Shown here: one piece after another, positions 11,152 to 23,740 of the stretch
Numbering within the stretch: the first letter of the stretch is position 1
Layout: each line of letters starts with the position of its first letter
Source of the DNA: Leucocoprinus leucothites
Taxonomy: Eukaryota > Basidiomycota > Agaricomycetes > Agaricales > Agaricaceae
Length of the DNA: 64,000 nt
Direction: 5' to 3'
Assembly (NCBI GenBank): GCA_013368445.1
Contig: JAACJO010000038.1
Location: 1 to 64,000 of the forward strand
Position numbers and translations under genes: made by a program
Notes under the pieces: model-generated
What the model was told of the DNA's origin: nothing
What the model saw: the letters and a program-made list of their open reading frames with translations, nothing else
Database searches by the model: none

Positions 11152-12409
11152 ATGGCACCCAACTCTACCACTCAAGGCTCCGACCTGATGTCCAATATCG
11201 ATCTGGAAGATGAGCTGCGACAAATGGATGAGGAGGATGACTGCAAAGTGGGCGAGGAGGCAGAACGGATGAAAAGGGAGGCTGAGAAGGTGGAGCAAAA
11301 GAGGCGCAAGGAGGAGGAATGCCGAAAAAGGAAGGATGAATTGCAAAAGAAAATGGCTGAAAAAAAACGGAGAGAGGCAGAGGAAGCAGAGAAGAAAAAG
11401 AGGGAGGCTGCAGAGGTGGAGCAGTTGCAGAGGGAACGAGAGGAAGCCGAGCTTGCAGAACGGATTCGGCTAGAGGCCAAAAAGAAAGAGAAGGAGAGAC
11501 AGGAGAAAGAGAAAGGGAAAGGGAAGAAGAGGGTAATGGAGGTGGAAGTCGAGATAGTGGAGAGTCCGGCGAAGAAGATGAAGACAATGGAGAATGTGAA
11601 GGCAGGGACCAGGGCTCGAAAGCCTTGTGCAAAACCCACGAGCAGGCCAACTGAGACTGCCAGGGTGCTTCAATGGAGTGCAGCCACTGGTCCCTCCAAG
11701 TACCAACTCATGGAGTTGGATGATCAAGACGACGATCTGTTGTAGATGCCTGGCTCAGGTTTGGCCGGAGATGGAAGAGACGAGACCACCACCCTCCGAA
11801 AATGCGGAAACTATGATGCCAAGGGAGAGAAGATAAAGATGGGTGGAGACAACGAGTGCGGGTAGTGCTTGCATCTGGGCAAGAACTGCACTGAGCAAAG
11901 TGATGCATGAGTAACTTCTGATTCCTTGGGTTGGCTGATCAACTGGCAACATTCACAGTGGCAAGTATATGTGCGAGCCGTGCCACACTTCAAAACAGAA
12001 GTGTGCGGTTCCAACAGAGGCTGACAAACAGCCTCATGAACAAACATATGAGCTCATCATCGAGCAGAGGAAGACCCGGGCCATCCAATCGGCCATTCTC
12101 AAGGAGTTGAAGGGGATCTGGGCTGAGCTGGGAACTCGGCACTTGGCAATGGTGTCAAGTATCCAGTCCCAGACCAAGGTTGTGGATGGGCTGGCTAAGG
12201 ACTTTGAGGAGTTCTATGACCGGCTTGTCCTTGATGACAAGGTGATGGATGATGAGGTACACGAAAAGGCACAGGTGGAGTTGGATGCCAAATTGGCCAC
12301 TAAGAAGAAAACCATGCTGGAGATGTCGGATGCTGGGTCTGGGAATGAGGAGGAGGCTGGAGAGGAGGATGGTGAGGGAGAGGATGAGGGTGAAAATGGG
12401 AGTAAGTAG
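11152..12409 (+). pseudogene. Antisense accessory gene: coiled coil plus Cys-rich motifs
   Basis: An ATG at 11152 (ACCATGGC context) opens 197 codons: a short acidic start, then about 110 residues of Lys/Glu/Arg-rich heptad-like sequence (coiled coil), then a basic tail, ending at TAG 11743. The same frame continues with a CxxC-type motif (NECG-stop-CLHLGKNC, near 11857-11895). After a +1 shift or a small intron (a GTAACT...CACAG stretch lies at about 11910-11960), the frame 11969-12409 gives CEPCHTSKQKCAVP, a helical region and an acidic C-terminus. Paired Cys motifs of this kind occur in unassigned agaricomycete proteins (from memory, not searched). It lies between the 3' end of pol and the polypurine tract of a gypsy element read on the other strand. 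Function unknown. Confidence 0.55.
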
Positions 12410-12719
12410 TCATCTCATCCTTCCGCTCCTCCTACGTGGCTCCGCTTCTTGATCACAATCATATTTTTGTCGCATGTCCTATTTTGTACTTCTGGTGTTG
12501 GACTTTGTGGAGAATGAATTTGGTTTTTCTTGGGCATTAAAGGTGTAAATAGAACATCCAAAGTAAGAAAAAGGGTCCAAGGGAGATGAGGCTATTGGGT
12601 GTAAGTAAAACCAGAACGGTAAGTAAGAAAGTATGAAAAATTGTTCAAGTCCTAATAAGAAGAAAGCTAGAGAGCTGGTATCAGAAGACGGATAATGAAA
12701 ATACTTGGCAGAAAAAGAA
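12410..12719. other. Spacer between antisense gene and pol
   Basis: These 310 bp lie between the 3' end of the antisense gene and the 3' end of pol, so the two genes are convergent. I see no ORF, repeat or clear terminator; the right half is A-rich on the plus strand. Confidence 0.5.
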
Positions 12720-14441
12720 TTAAGGTAATGGAAGCAGACCAGGCTTGTTAGGATAAGCAGAATGGAAATCAGAAAGAAGTTCAGTCATGTGCGTAAGTTT
12801 GGTAGCGGGTAACCACAAAGATTCTTCATCTGTATCTTCATATCCCAGCCAGATGACCTTGTAAAGGAGTTTGCATACGCGACGTCGATCAATCTTTGAG
12901 TCTACAATGCAGGTGATCTCATACTCTGGTTTGTCATCAATGACAACAGGAGCAGGAGCCAGTTCTGTGCGATCGGGAAATGGATTGGGTGTGGTCGGCT
13001 CAAGCATGGAAACATGGAAGACAGGATGAACAGCGTGCATGGAATCTGGAAGGCGAAGGGTGAATGAGTGAGAGCCAGGTTGAGCAATAATTTCATATGG
13101 ACCAAGATATTTTTTGGAGAGCTTCTTGGATGGATGGGTAGTGCAGAAGAATTGAGCTTTCATGAAAACTTTCTGGCCGACTTTGAACTCCGGGGCTGGT
13201 AACCGACATGCATCAGCAGATCATTGGTAGTGCTCTTGAGCAGTGGCTATCTCAGCTTTGAGAGTAGTGTGTAATTCGTCGAGGTTGACTGCGAAGTCGC
13301 GTGCATGAGCCGATGCAATATCGCATTCAGGATGGACTGTAATGTTAGGGTGATAACCCTTGTTGGCAAAGAAGGGCGAAATTCCAGTGGCAGCACTGGG
13401 TGCATTGTTGTATGCGAATTCTGCAAGTGGGAGGAGGTCAGACCAGTTGTTCTGCTGATAGTTGCAGTAAATGTGGAGGTACTGCTCTAGCGTTTGGTTA
13501 GTTCATTCCATCTGTCCATCACCTTCAGGATGATAACCAGATGTGAAGTGAAGGCACATGTCCAGAGCCGTGCCGAGGGAACAGAAGAAGTGTGAGACGA
13601 ACTCTGAACCGTGATCAGAAGTGACATGAGAAGGAACACCATGCTTAGAGAATACGTGAATGACAAATAACCGTGCCAGTTCTGCTAAAGTGATAGTGTC
13701 GTGAGTTGGAATGAATACAGCTGTTTTGAGAGTTGGTCGATGATAACGAGGACAGTGTCAAAGCCAGAGGATGAAGGGAGTTTCTTGATGAAGTCCATTG
13801 AAATCAAATTCCAAGGGTGTTCAGGAATGGGGAGTTGCTTGAGGTTACTGTACGGCTTATGGTGCTGAGACTTGGATCACATGCAGGTAACACAGGATTT
13901 ACAGAAAGCCTTGACCTGAGATCGGATGTCAGGCCAGGTGTACTCGCATCGGATGAGTTCGAGGGTCTTGTTCTGACCGAAATGGCCAGAAAGGACATGA
14001 TCATGTTTCTATTGTAGAACTCTGAGTTGAAGATTGTTGATGTTGGGTACATAGATCCTGTCATCAAGCCAAAGAAAACCAGCGGAATTGACTGACCAGT
14101 GGCCTTTGGGATGAGTGATGTGGGCAGATGTGATCCGGTCTTGAGGAAGCGAAGTAAGGATATCAGAATGAAGTTTCTCAAGATCTAGTATGGTGGCAGT
14201 GCGAAGGGAAGGAGTTGAAAAATAAGTAGCTTGAACTGAAGCCAATAACTGTTCATGCGAAAATACAGGATGGAAATTATGAGGATTGACTGAAGTGTAG
14301 CCATTATTCCCCCCTTTAGGGTAGATGTCCCATCATCTAGTGAGAGCATCAGGCTTGGTTCTGAGTCGGCCGGGTCGGAAACAGATGATGAGGTTGAACT
14401 GTGATATGAACTCAGACCAACAAGCCTGTCGATGAGTTAGG
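12720..14441 (-). pseudogene. Ty3/gypsy pol 3' part: RNase H end, integrase, chromodomain
   Basis: Reading leftward from 14,441: the end of RNase H ([19 protein letters not shown], then PDALTR), the HHCC zinc-binding part (HDHVLSGHFGQNKTLELI and CKSCVTC), the integrase core start (HPWNLISMDFIKKLP), a degraded core, and an intact 147-codon C-terminal frame at 13163-12720 (FKVGQKVFMKAQFF-type start, YLGPYEIIAQPGSHSF) with a chromodomain (EYEITCIVDSKID...YKVIWLGYED). Stops and frameshifts between 13,170 and 14,010 disable the catalytic core. Protease and reverse transcriptase are absent: the sequence jumps at 14,442 into LINE-B and resumes in gag at 15,822. Confidence 0.82.
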
Positions 14442-15819
14442 GGTGCTTGGTCTTCAGCTCAAACGGGGCAGTGAAGGCTGAAGAGAGGGAGGATTCGACC
14501 ACTAATGCATTGGCATCAGTGGCAACGGAATTGGTGTACAATGATATGGTGTCATATGCCCAAGCAATGTTCTCGATGTGAAGTGAACTCTTTGCGTGAG
14601 TGAGGGAATCATTGAGAAGGCGCATGGCCTTGTGGTGGAGGTAGGTGATGTCACTGGAACTGCCAGTGAAATCAAGGAAGAGTTGGCGTCGGGTGGGGCC
14701 CGATGTGGTCATGCGGGGCTTCTTTGCAGAAGGCACATCAGCGAGGGTGGCCTGATGCATTGCGGCAACACAATCAGGCTCGAGAGTGGGGTGGGACTGG
14801 GCTAGCTTGATAAGCACTGCCGCAGACGCCGGGGTACAGGCTACCTCAGCGAACGACTTCTTAGCCGCTGAGGGTGGGATGGGCGCTCGCTGGGCTTGGC
14901 CATCAGACCTAACCTTAGGAGCAGGGGGTGCTTGAATGGGCGCTTTGCCACTAGCGTGGGCCTTTGCAGGTGCCAGCTTGGGCGGTAGGGAGGGACGGGC
15001 CGGGGCAGGCCGACGATCCAGGGGCGGTAAGGTGGGCACCTTGGGGGAACCCATGTCGATGTCACGTGGACCCGCTGAGTCAGCGGATCCATGGGTCGCC
15101 TCGTGGACGACGCATGTTGCTTTAGGGGAGGCCTTGGCCGAGAACCTATGACCGAAGTCCCCCAGAAAATCTCCATACATCTCCCAGCCAGCGGCGTTGA
15201 GAGAGTTGGAGGTGATCAGCATGCTGCTCATATTCAGCTCGCTGGCTACAGCATACAAGGCCTTGGCTAGACAGGTAACCATGGATCGTGCGTCTTGCTC
15301 TGCAATGTCAGCAGAGTCATCAATGGTATCCAACCACTTGAGGAAGGATATGAGGTTGTTGAGGGCGCACTTTGGGGTGAGCTCCTTCTTCTTCTTTCCC
15401 TTGGAGGAGGTCACTGATTCGGGCACGGCAGGGGGAGCGTCAACAGGGTAGAAGGTGGTTCCGCCGGCTGTGAAGGGTTTGAGTGGTGACAGAACGTCAG
15501 CCACTGGAGGAGCAACTGATGGTGACGGAATGTCAGCAGTCAGTTGGGAGGGGCCAGGCGACAGAACGTCAGCCTGAGGGGGACTGAAGAACCCACGCAC
15601 ATTGAGTGGGTTGTCGTAGGGGTTGAGGTGGTCGTCTTCGGCCATCTCAGCGATGTTGAGCTCGTCGTCAGAGACAGCGGACTCGGATTTGAATGCGGAA
15701 AACTGGTTGGCAGTAGCTTTAGACTTGCACCTACCCATATTACTGTAGATAGACAATGTAAGAATGCCTCAGAACAAACACCAACTTTCGATGGTGGTGG
15801 TAAGAGGACAAGGAGGGAT
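14442..15819 (-). mobile_element. LINE-B copy 3, 5' end with a long open ORF
   Basis: The 5' box (CCCTCCTTGTCCTCTTACC on the minus strand) ends at 15,819. The ORF starts at 15738 (MGRCKSKATANQFS) and stays open for about 430 codons to the copy's cut end at 14,442. It shows the acidic N-terminal motif DELNIAEM, a Ser/Pro-rich region, a helical domain (CLAKALYAVASELNMSS), the DIDMGSPKVP linker, and the conserved PTRRQLFLDFTG...HHKAMRLLNDSLT block. The zinc knuckles and tail are gone, probably by the same deletion that removed gypsy protease and RT. It is the best preserved N-terminal part of LINE-B in the window. Confidence 0.82.
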
Positions 15820-15821
15820 GA

Positions 15822-16573
15822 TGTAGACAAAGATCTTCGTTGAGGCATCGTTTCCGCTCCTCAGGTGTCAGTTTGCCATTTTGGCCGAGTTTACTAGAGA
15901 GGTCGAATTTTGGTGTAGGACATTGGGTACTGGATGTGGATGGAGCAGGGGTGTTGGATTTGGTACTTGGGGCCTGTGACTGATTACAGTTGCTGTTGTT
16001 GTTGCTGTTACTGTTGTTGCCTTGATTGTTGTTGTTGTTGTTGCCAGGTTGAGACTGGCCGCATAACAGATTCGGGTTGGATAGATTGGAGTTAGAGGGC
16101 TTGTTGGGCTGCTTCCGACTGAGAGAATCGGCAGCGTCCTTTTCTGCAGCACAGGCATGAACACGTTCACAGTCATGCTCCCAGTAGCGTCTGTCATAAA
16201 TGATAGCCAAGCAATGCATTTCCTCAAAAGTAGTGGGTTTTCCCTGCTCGCAGGTACTGAGAGGGTCTTGGATGCAGTTCGGAAGTCCCTTGTAGTAATG
16301 ATGACAGAGGACCTCATCATTCCAACCGAGTTGAGAGGCATGTTTGAGGAACTCTACGTTGTAGGTGGCAATCTTGTCACCCAGTTTCATATAAAGGGTA
16401 TCGAGCATCTCGGCTGCTTTTCCCTTCAGGTTGGCAATGCCAAAATGTGTACAGAGCTTGCGGACAAATGCACTCCAATCGTCAAACCAGTCATGGAAGA
16501 CACCCTGTTCTTCCTGAGTGAGGCCAACCTTGAACCAGTCAAGTGCAACACCAGTGAGGTAGGTCATAGCGAA
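15822..16573 (-). pseudogene. Ty3/gypsy gag, C-terminal part
   Basis: The minus strand encodes the capsid part of Gag (FAMTYLTGVALDWFKVGLT, then FGIANLKGKAAEMLDTLYMK and WNDEVLCHHYYKGLP), an Asn/Gln-rich linker encoded by CAA/AAC repeats near 15,990-16,050, and the lead-in to the zinc knuckle (KLTPEERKRCLNEDLC). The reading frame is open from 16,573 to the LINE-B edge. Its N-terminal side is separated by a 697-bp solo LTR, with TSD GCGAA at 16569-16573. Confidence 0.85.
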
Positions 16574-17270
16574 TGTTATAAATGTCAACCTGATTGACAC
16601 TCATTGTGACTTAATCATCCTAGATGCCGACACAGCCACCAGGACCAAGACTGCAGTTCTAGATTGGGAAGAGTACGTTGGAAAGTTTGATGTGGAAGAA
16701 GAACGATTTGATGTTGATTGGGACGAGTATAATTGGATGGACGTTATTAAGAGGATCAGGAGGAATGGTTTCGCTGTTTGATTGTTATGGACTAACAGGA
16801 TTGACTAACAGACAATGATGGTTTCATGGACATCGCGTTTGGATTTGAACTATTAGATATCTAACTATGATAGCTGTTACATCAGCAGACAGATACATAT
16901 TTATCAGAATCGTGATGGTGATTTTCGGACTTGTAGTTGTAGTTTCATAGTTTGATATCGTTTCGTCTAGTCAGTATTTAAGGACTTGTATCTGGAAGAT
17001 TAAACACAAGTTTAATCTTTCCTTTGTTTCCCGGACTACTTGTGTTTACTTGGCCTGCCTTGAATTCACTTGTATCATTGTTGTTGTCTCGAACCTCGTG
17101 CTACCTTAGACTTACCTCAAGTCTTCTTGGCCTTCTCTTACTAGGCTTTCGAGAATACTCAAGCTTATTAATTGAAGTAGGTTAAAGACCAGTTAGCTGC
17201 TGTCTTACGTAACCCAATCACATGTTGTGACATGTGACGTTACTAGGCGCTCTGACTGTAAATCTTAACA
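16574..17270. repeat. 697-bp solo LTR inserted in gag
   Basis: The ends are TGTTATAAATG and AAATCTTAACA, a short inverted TGTTA/TAACA pair, and the 5-bp TSD GCGAA flanks it (16569-16573 and 17271-17275). Removing it and one TSD restores the gag reading frame across the site. Inside, TATTTAAGG near 16,975 may be a TATA box, followed by the repeated ACACAAGTTTAATC region that could hold the transcript start; this suggests plus orientation but is not proof. No internal coding region is present, so it is what remains after LTR-LTR recombination. It is unrelated to the 302-bp copia LTR. Confidence 0.82.
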
Positions 17271-17483
17271 GCGAAGTCAACTTTCTGATTGTTGTGCTGG
17301 AACTGAGTGGGATTGGCTCGGAAATATAGACAGTATTGGATTAGGAAACTGTTGAGTTTTTCAGGGTCAGAGCTGCTAAAAGTGTCTGGGAGGCAAGCCT
17401 TATTGATGCGAGTCTGGTTGGCTTGTGCAGCCACTTGGTGATCAAGATTGTCAGCGAGCCTACCCAAGGCATCAAATTTCTCT
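17271..17483 (-). pseudogene. Ty3/gypsy gag, N-terminal part
   Basis: The frame encodes FDALGRLADNLDHQVAAQAN, then PDTFSSSDPEKLNSFLIQYC and FQHNNQKVDFA, the start of the retrotransposon gag capsid domain. It joins the piece at 15822-16573 once the solo LTR is removed. The gag start codon is lost: LINE-A sequence takes over near 17,484, and the upstream Met in the same frame lies in LINE-A DNA. Confidence 0.78.
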
Positions 17484-19581
17484 CCAACACATTTTTCTCC
17501 CATAAGAGATCATGACAATTCAGTTATCGATCTAATGTTCTGTGCCAATAACTCTACTCCCCATATCATTGACATCAATTCGAGATTACCCTCAGATCAT
17601 GCACCTTTGATTATGGATCTTCCAATTCCTCTGGATTATATTAACTATAAAAAACGTGTACTACCAAAAGATAGCGATGAAGAGACCACTTTCATTTCAC
17701 AGGTCTCAGAGCATCTAATGACTCTTGACTGCTCGAACATTCATTCTACCATTTGTCTGGATAATATCTCTGACTCTATTTCTCGAATACTCTCTGAATC
17801 GTGGAATACAAACTCTAAAATTGTATGGATTACTAACAGATCAAAGGAATGGTGGTTCCCCCACTGCTCTGAGACTCTTCTCATTTACAGAAGAACAAAG
17901 GATTGAAAAGACTGGCAGGCATTCAGAGTGGCTACTCGAGCCGCCAAATGTTCTTTCTTTGATGAGTGCATTCATGAGATTGCGTCAACCAACAAACGAC
18001 CCTGGGATCTTATAGAATGGGTCAAACAACGCAAACTCCCTGCCATCAAGGGCATTCGTTATCAAGGTCGACCATGCAATGATCTCCCAGACTTGTGGAA
18101 TGCACTCCATTCATCATATAATTCAGCGTCCAGTCCACCGGTAAGCCCTAACATTTTAAATGAAATGAAATCCCTCCCTCCCTGCTCCTGGGCCAACTTC
18201 TCCACCCTCGAACTCACTGAATCTCTCTCTTCATGTAATAATTCCTCAGCACCCAGGCCCGATCACATCTCCTGGAGACATTTGAAATCTATTGTTGCTA
18301 ACAATGACTGCCTCAAGAACATTTTACTCATTGCTAATGTGTGCATACATCTCTCTCATTGGCCGAGTCACTTCAAGGACTCGGTCTCTATCATCATACT
18401 TAAGCTAAATAAACTGGCCTATGACACCCCGAAAGCATTTCGTCCTATTGTCCTACTTAACACTCTAGGAAAACTAATTGAGAAGATGATCACACGACGC
18501 ATGCAGTATGAAGTGGTATCTCTAGAAATTCTTCACCCCAATCAAATGGGTGGAGTGATCCAACATTCTACTGAGGATGCAGGAGTATTCCTTACCCACA
18601 TTATTTGGGCCAGATGGGCTAAAGGTATGATCACTAGTGTTTGTGCTTTCGATATCACCCAATTCTTCCCCTCTCTGAACCACGAAATTCTTACTAACAT
18701 CCTACGATGCCAAGGGTTTGCCCCAGAACTTGTGAAATTTTTTTTCACATTACCTTATACTGTAGGTTGATCCACCCAGTTCATATGGAACATGTTCCTA
18801 TCTAATACCCATGATGTGGATGTTGGCGTAGGGCAAGGCTCCGCTTTATCCCCCATTCTATCCACACTCTATTTAGCACCTCTCATGTTCATGTTTGATC
18901 AACGTGCTCGCTTACAGTCTATTCCCTCTTCTCTTTTATCCTTTGTCGATGATGGGCTTTGTATATCTCAAGTGAAGAACTACACTGACACCATTTCTTC
19001 CCTCAAATTAGCCTATTCCATCATTAACTCCATTTGCACTGATCTCGGACTTGTCGTCAAACATGACAAATCTGAAGTCTTTCACTTCTCCCGATGACAT
19101 AACGATTCTAATCCTTCCCTTGACCTATCCGACATCAGTGGCCCTCTCCTGCATCCTAAATGCATCTGGTGGTACCTGGGTTTTTACTTTGATTGCCGAC
19201 TCTCATTTCAAGAACATGTCCAATATTATTCTACCAAAGCATTGTCCATGGTAAAAGCTATGGGTATGCTAGGTAATTCCACATGAGGCCTTCTCCCTCT
19301 CCAGAAACGCCTTCTCTATAGGTCATGCATCGTCCCTGTGGCAATGTATGGCTTCTGTTTGTGGTACTTTGAAGGCACTCGTAATAAGGCACTCCTCAAG
19401 TCCTTATCAGCTATGCAGAGGCGCACTGCTCTTTGGATCACAGGTGCCTTCCACACTTCCCCTTCAGGCGGCGCTGAAAGTATTGCTGGACTTATTCCAA
19501 TTCACCTCCATCTTCGTAAATTAGCTATCCGTTCATTGTACCAAGTTTCTACTTTATGATCGTTTCTCTCTTAATGCTCCC
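17484..19581 (+). pseudogene. LINE-A ORF2 fragment: endonuclease end to RNase H start
   Basis: It begins in the last third of the endonuclease (SRLPSDHAPLIMDL) and runs through the RT with FDITQFFPSLN, GVGQGSALSPIL and FVDDGLCIS to the start of the connection domain (IAGLIPIHLHLRKLAIRS). Stops include TGA near 17,904, 18,768, 19,096 and 19,284, mostly where sister copies have Arg. A frameshift lies near 17,900. The copy is cut by the poly-T start of a minus-strand LINE-A at 19,582 after a short deletion. Confidence 0.82.
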
Positions 19582-19784
19582 TTTTTTTTTTTTTTTTTTT
19601 TTAAATCAATGAATTTATATAGCGGTGCTCAATCGCAGTCCGCTTTCAACTAAATATTACAGGCAGATGGTACGCTACAGCAAGCTGGGGTACACGAAGC
19701 AGTCGAAGACCGCTTAAGACAGAGACTATACATGATTAGTCCAGCAACATAAGAAAGACTCGAAAGAGACTATTGAACAAGGTG

Positions 19785-22700
19785 TCATACACAGAGATCG
19801 GACTCAAAGGAAAAGAGAAGAGATGAAATGAAAGAGTATAGTTCACCTTCATTTGGTTCGGCGGGCACAGGAGCTTGAGGCAGTGGTGGATGCGCATCAT
19901 GATTGGTGAAGGCAAAAGCGGCTGGGTTCTTTTTCAAGAACTCAACAAGGAACTTGTACTGAGGGAAAGCGCATTGTACCCATTGAGTGCGGAAGGGATA
20001 TAGGGGGCAATAACACAAGATATGATGTCGTGATTCCAAGCGATGGCCACAGCAACAAGATTTGAGTTCGAGGGGGAAAAACCTCTCGCAATAAGTTCCA
20101 ATGGGGGCATGATTGAGGATGGCACGGGTCATGCATGCGCATAGTGATGGAGATTCATTGGCTAAAGGAAGCCAGGTGCCCCCTTTAACATGAGTGGGGA
20201 TGAGGAACTTGCGATTCTTTTTTGAAAGAAGGAAACTGCTGCCGTGGTACTTCTTCTTCCAGAATGTGGACTCCCAGGATTTTTGGCAGTCATTGGTGGC
20301 TTTGCGTCACAAGAAATCGAGAGTAGCACCTAACTGAGGAGGGGCATGAATACATGTAGTGGTAACGTCATTGTGGACTTTAAGGTGGGGCTTCCAGCGC
20401 CATTTGGAAGGGACGTCCCAGAAGTCGATGGAGCGAGAAGGTTTGGCAGCGAGCCAATCAGATAAAAGTCGGCAGACTTGGATGGAGTGTGATTGGCTCG
20501 AGTGAATAGAGGGATTGACTGCCAGCTTGGCTGCTGGAAGGCAGTCAGTGATGAGGATGATGTGATTGCACTGGAGGGAAATGGCCTTGGTGATGCCAAT
20601 TCAAATGGAAAAGAGCTCGGTGTCAGTAGACGATGCCCGACTGCTAGCCTGTTTTGCATGGGACACTTGTCGTCCGCTGCGATATATATGTGCTGCCGAA
20701 ACTGCCTGAAGGGAACCTACAAGTGGGACAGAAGCATCAGTAACAACTGAAATACAGTTACGATCAGATGAGGAAGAGGAGAAAACAGAATCAAGAGTTG
20801 ATACATGTTTGTACATTTCGTGTTTGTCTGCACGATTACAAGGATGGAAGTGAATGGAATCAGGAAAGATGTCCATGAGACAGGATCCAGGCTTGGATTC
20901 AGGAGCGAATGGAGAGAAAGAATCAGAAAGATGAGAAAGAGAATTATCTACATCAATAAGGGGGCCTTTGATTTTAGCTTTTTTGGCCAGAGTGAGAAAT
21001 CGAAGTGAATGGGGATGAGGGGGAACATTAAAAGAGAAATGATCAGATAAGAGGGTATGTAGTGCATGATTAGAAGGTAAAGTAGAGACTCGGTATGATG
21101 AACGAATAGCTAATTTATGAAGATGAAGGTGAATTGGGATGAGTCCAGCAATACTTTCAATGCCACCTGAAGGGGAAGTGCAGAAGGCACCTGTGATCCA
21201 AAGAGCCATGCGCCTCTGCATAGATGATAGGGACTTGAGAAGCGCTTTGTTACGAGCGCCTTCAAAATACCACAGACAGAAGCCATACGTTGCCACAGGG
21301 ACGACACAAGACCTATAAAGAAGGCATTTCTGGAGGGGAAGAAGGTCTCGGGTGGAATTACCTAGCATACCCATGGCTTTCACCATGGATAATGCTTTGG
21401 TAGAATAGTATTGAACATGTTCTTGAAATGAGAGTTGACGATCGAAATAGAAGCTAAGGTAGTGCCAAATTCGTTTGGGATGCAGAAGAGGTCTGCCGAT
21501 GTCGGATAAGTCAAGGGGAGGATTGGAATCATTGTGGCGATGGGAGAAGTGAAAGACCTCAGATTTGTCATGTTCAACAACAAGTCCGAGATCAGTGCAG
21601 ATGGAGTTAATGATGGAATAGGCTGATTTGAGAGAAGAAATAGTGTCAGTGTAATTCTTCACTTGAGATATACAAAGCCCATCATCAACAAAGGATAGAA
21701 GGGAAGAGGGAATAGACTGTAGTCGAGCACATTGATCAAACATGAACATGAGAGGCGCCAAATAGAGTGCAGATAGAATGGGGGATAAGGCAGAACCTTG
21801 CCCTATGCCAACATCTGCATCATGGGCATCAGATAGGAATGTGTTCCACATGAATTGGGTGGAACGACCTATAAGGTAATGTGAAAAGAAGTTTATGAGT
21901 TCTGGGGCAAACCCCTGGCATCGTAGGATGTTAGTGAGGATTTCATGATTTAAAGAGGGGAAGAACTGGGCGATATCGAAAGCACAGACACTAGTGATCA
22001 TACCTTTGGCCCATCCAGCCCGAATAATATGGGTAAGGAATACCCCTGCATCTTCGGTGGAGCATTGAATCACTCCTCCCATTTGATTAGGGTGAAGAAC
22101 TTCTAGAGATACCGCTTCATATTGCATGCGTCGGGCGATCATTTTCTCGATTAGTTTGCCTAAAGTGTTTAGTAGGACAATGGGTCGAAATGCTTTTGGT
22201 GCATCATAGGCCAGTTTATTTGGCTTGGGAATGATGATAGAGACCGAGTCTTTGAAGTGACTCGGCCAATGAGAAAGATGTACACACGCATTAGCAATGA
22301 GCAGAATGTTCTTGAGGCACTCATTATGGGCAACAATAGACTTTAAATGTTTCCAAGAGACGTGATCAGGTCTGGGTGCTGAAGAGTTAGTACATGAAGA
22401 GAGGGATTCGGTGAGTTCAAGGGCAGAAAAGTTGGCCCAGGAATGGGGAGGAAGGGATTTTATTTCATTGAGAATGCTAGAGCTTACCAGTCGACCGGAT
22501 GCTGAGTTATACAATGAATGGAGTGCATTCCATAGATCCAGAAGGTCATTACAAGGTCATCCTTGGTAGCAGATACCTTCAATGGCAGGGAGTTTGCGTT
22601 GTTTGACCCATTCCATAAGGTCCCAGGGTCATTTGTTTGTTGAAGCGATTTCATGAATACATTCATCGAAGAAAGAGCATTTGGCGGCTCTGGTAGCTGC

Positions 22701-23738
22701 TCTGAATGCTTGCCAGTCTTTTCGATCCTTTGTTCTTCTGTAGGTAAGAAGAGTCTCAGAACAGTGGGGGTTCCACCATTCCTTTGACCAGTTAGTAATC
22801 CATACAGTTTTAGAGTTCATATTCCAAGATTCATTAAATATTCAAGAAATGGAGTCAGAAACATTGTTCAGACAAGAGGTAGAATGAATGACTGAACAGT
22901 CAAGAGCCGCTAGATGCTCAGAGACTTGGGAAATGAAAGCTGTCTCTTCATCGCTATCTTTCAGTAATACACGTTTTTTATAACTAATATAATCTGGGTG
23001 AATTGGGAGATCCATAATCAATGGTGCATGATCCGAGGGAAGTCTTGAACTAGCGTCGATAATAGGGGAAATGGAATTGTTAGTGCAAAAAATGAGATCA
23101 ATAACCGAATTGTCATGATTTTCAATGGAAGAGAAGTGGGTAGGAGATATTACAGTCGGTGTAGACCTTGTGAGATTGAAGCCGTCCACCAACTCTGTTA
23201 GAGTTGTTGCAGACATAGGGATGTAAGTAGCTGAAGGGTCCCATTCTGGAGATCAACAATTAAAATCACCTCCCATATATATAATATTGGGGATGTCGAT
23301 GAAATTTGTTGAGAGGAAATTAATCGCCGATGAAGACGAGTCAGAGTATATGTTAAGTAAATGAATATAGTTACCCTGGTTGAATAAACCCAAGATTTGT
23401 ATGTCGTGATGGTTGATCCAATCTTGTCGAAGAATGGGTCTCATGTGAAGTAGGCGTCTGTGAACATAAGTCAGAGTATGGGGTCAGGGGTCGTTAGGCT
23501 TGGTAAGGTGAACCATACACAGCCACTCAGGGTGAATAGGAGCACCTATGACATCATCCCCTTCAGGGTTAGTCATAGAGGGTGCTTTTTGAATATGATT
23601 CCATGGAGGTTCCTGTAGAAAAATGATATCGAAGTCCAGCTTCTTGGACTCAAGTATAGTATCAACCAGGGCATAAGAGCGTCCCACGTTTTGCGAATAG
23701 ATACAAACAGAAGAAATGGATTTGTTCTTACCAGACAT
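19785..23738 (-). pseudogene. LINE-A ORF2 (endonuclease, RT, RNase H), several stops
   Basis: The start at 23738 (MSGKNKSISSVCIYSQNVG) leads the endonuclease (IFLQEPPWN, GGDFNC, SDHAPLIMD). A 637-codon uninterrupted stretch, 22514-20601, contains the whole RT: PKPNKLAYDAPKAFRPIVLL, FDIAQFFPSLN, GIGQGSALSPIL, FVDDGLCIS, YLSFYFDRQLSFQ, and the RNase H start with VVTDASVP and STDTELFSI (Asp and Glu of the active site). A TGA then replaces Arg at 20,601. The C-terminus keeps the Cys/His region (CCCGHRLESRHHILCYCPLY). Further stops lie in the endonuclease near 22,840 and 23,253 and in the linker near 22,560. The RT core itself looks intact, but the protein cannot be made whole. Confidence 0.85.
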
Positions 23739-23740
23739 AT

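Noticed and set aside
14296..14325. A third polypurine tract (TATTCCCCCCTTTAGGG)
   Set aside because: It lies within pol coding sequence between RNase H and integrase and has no adjacent LTR end.
15990..16050. Trinucleotide repeat as an independent microsatellite feature
   Set aside because: It encodes the Asn/Gln-rich linker of gag and is short and interrupted.
17484..17503. Methionine at 17503 as the gag start
   Set aside because: The codons before FDALGRLADN lie in LINE-A sequence, so the true gag start is lost.
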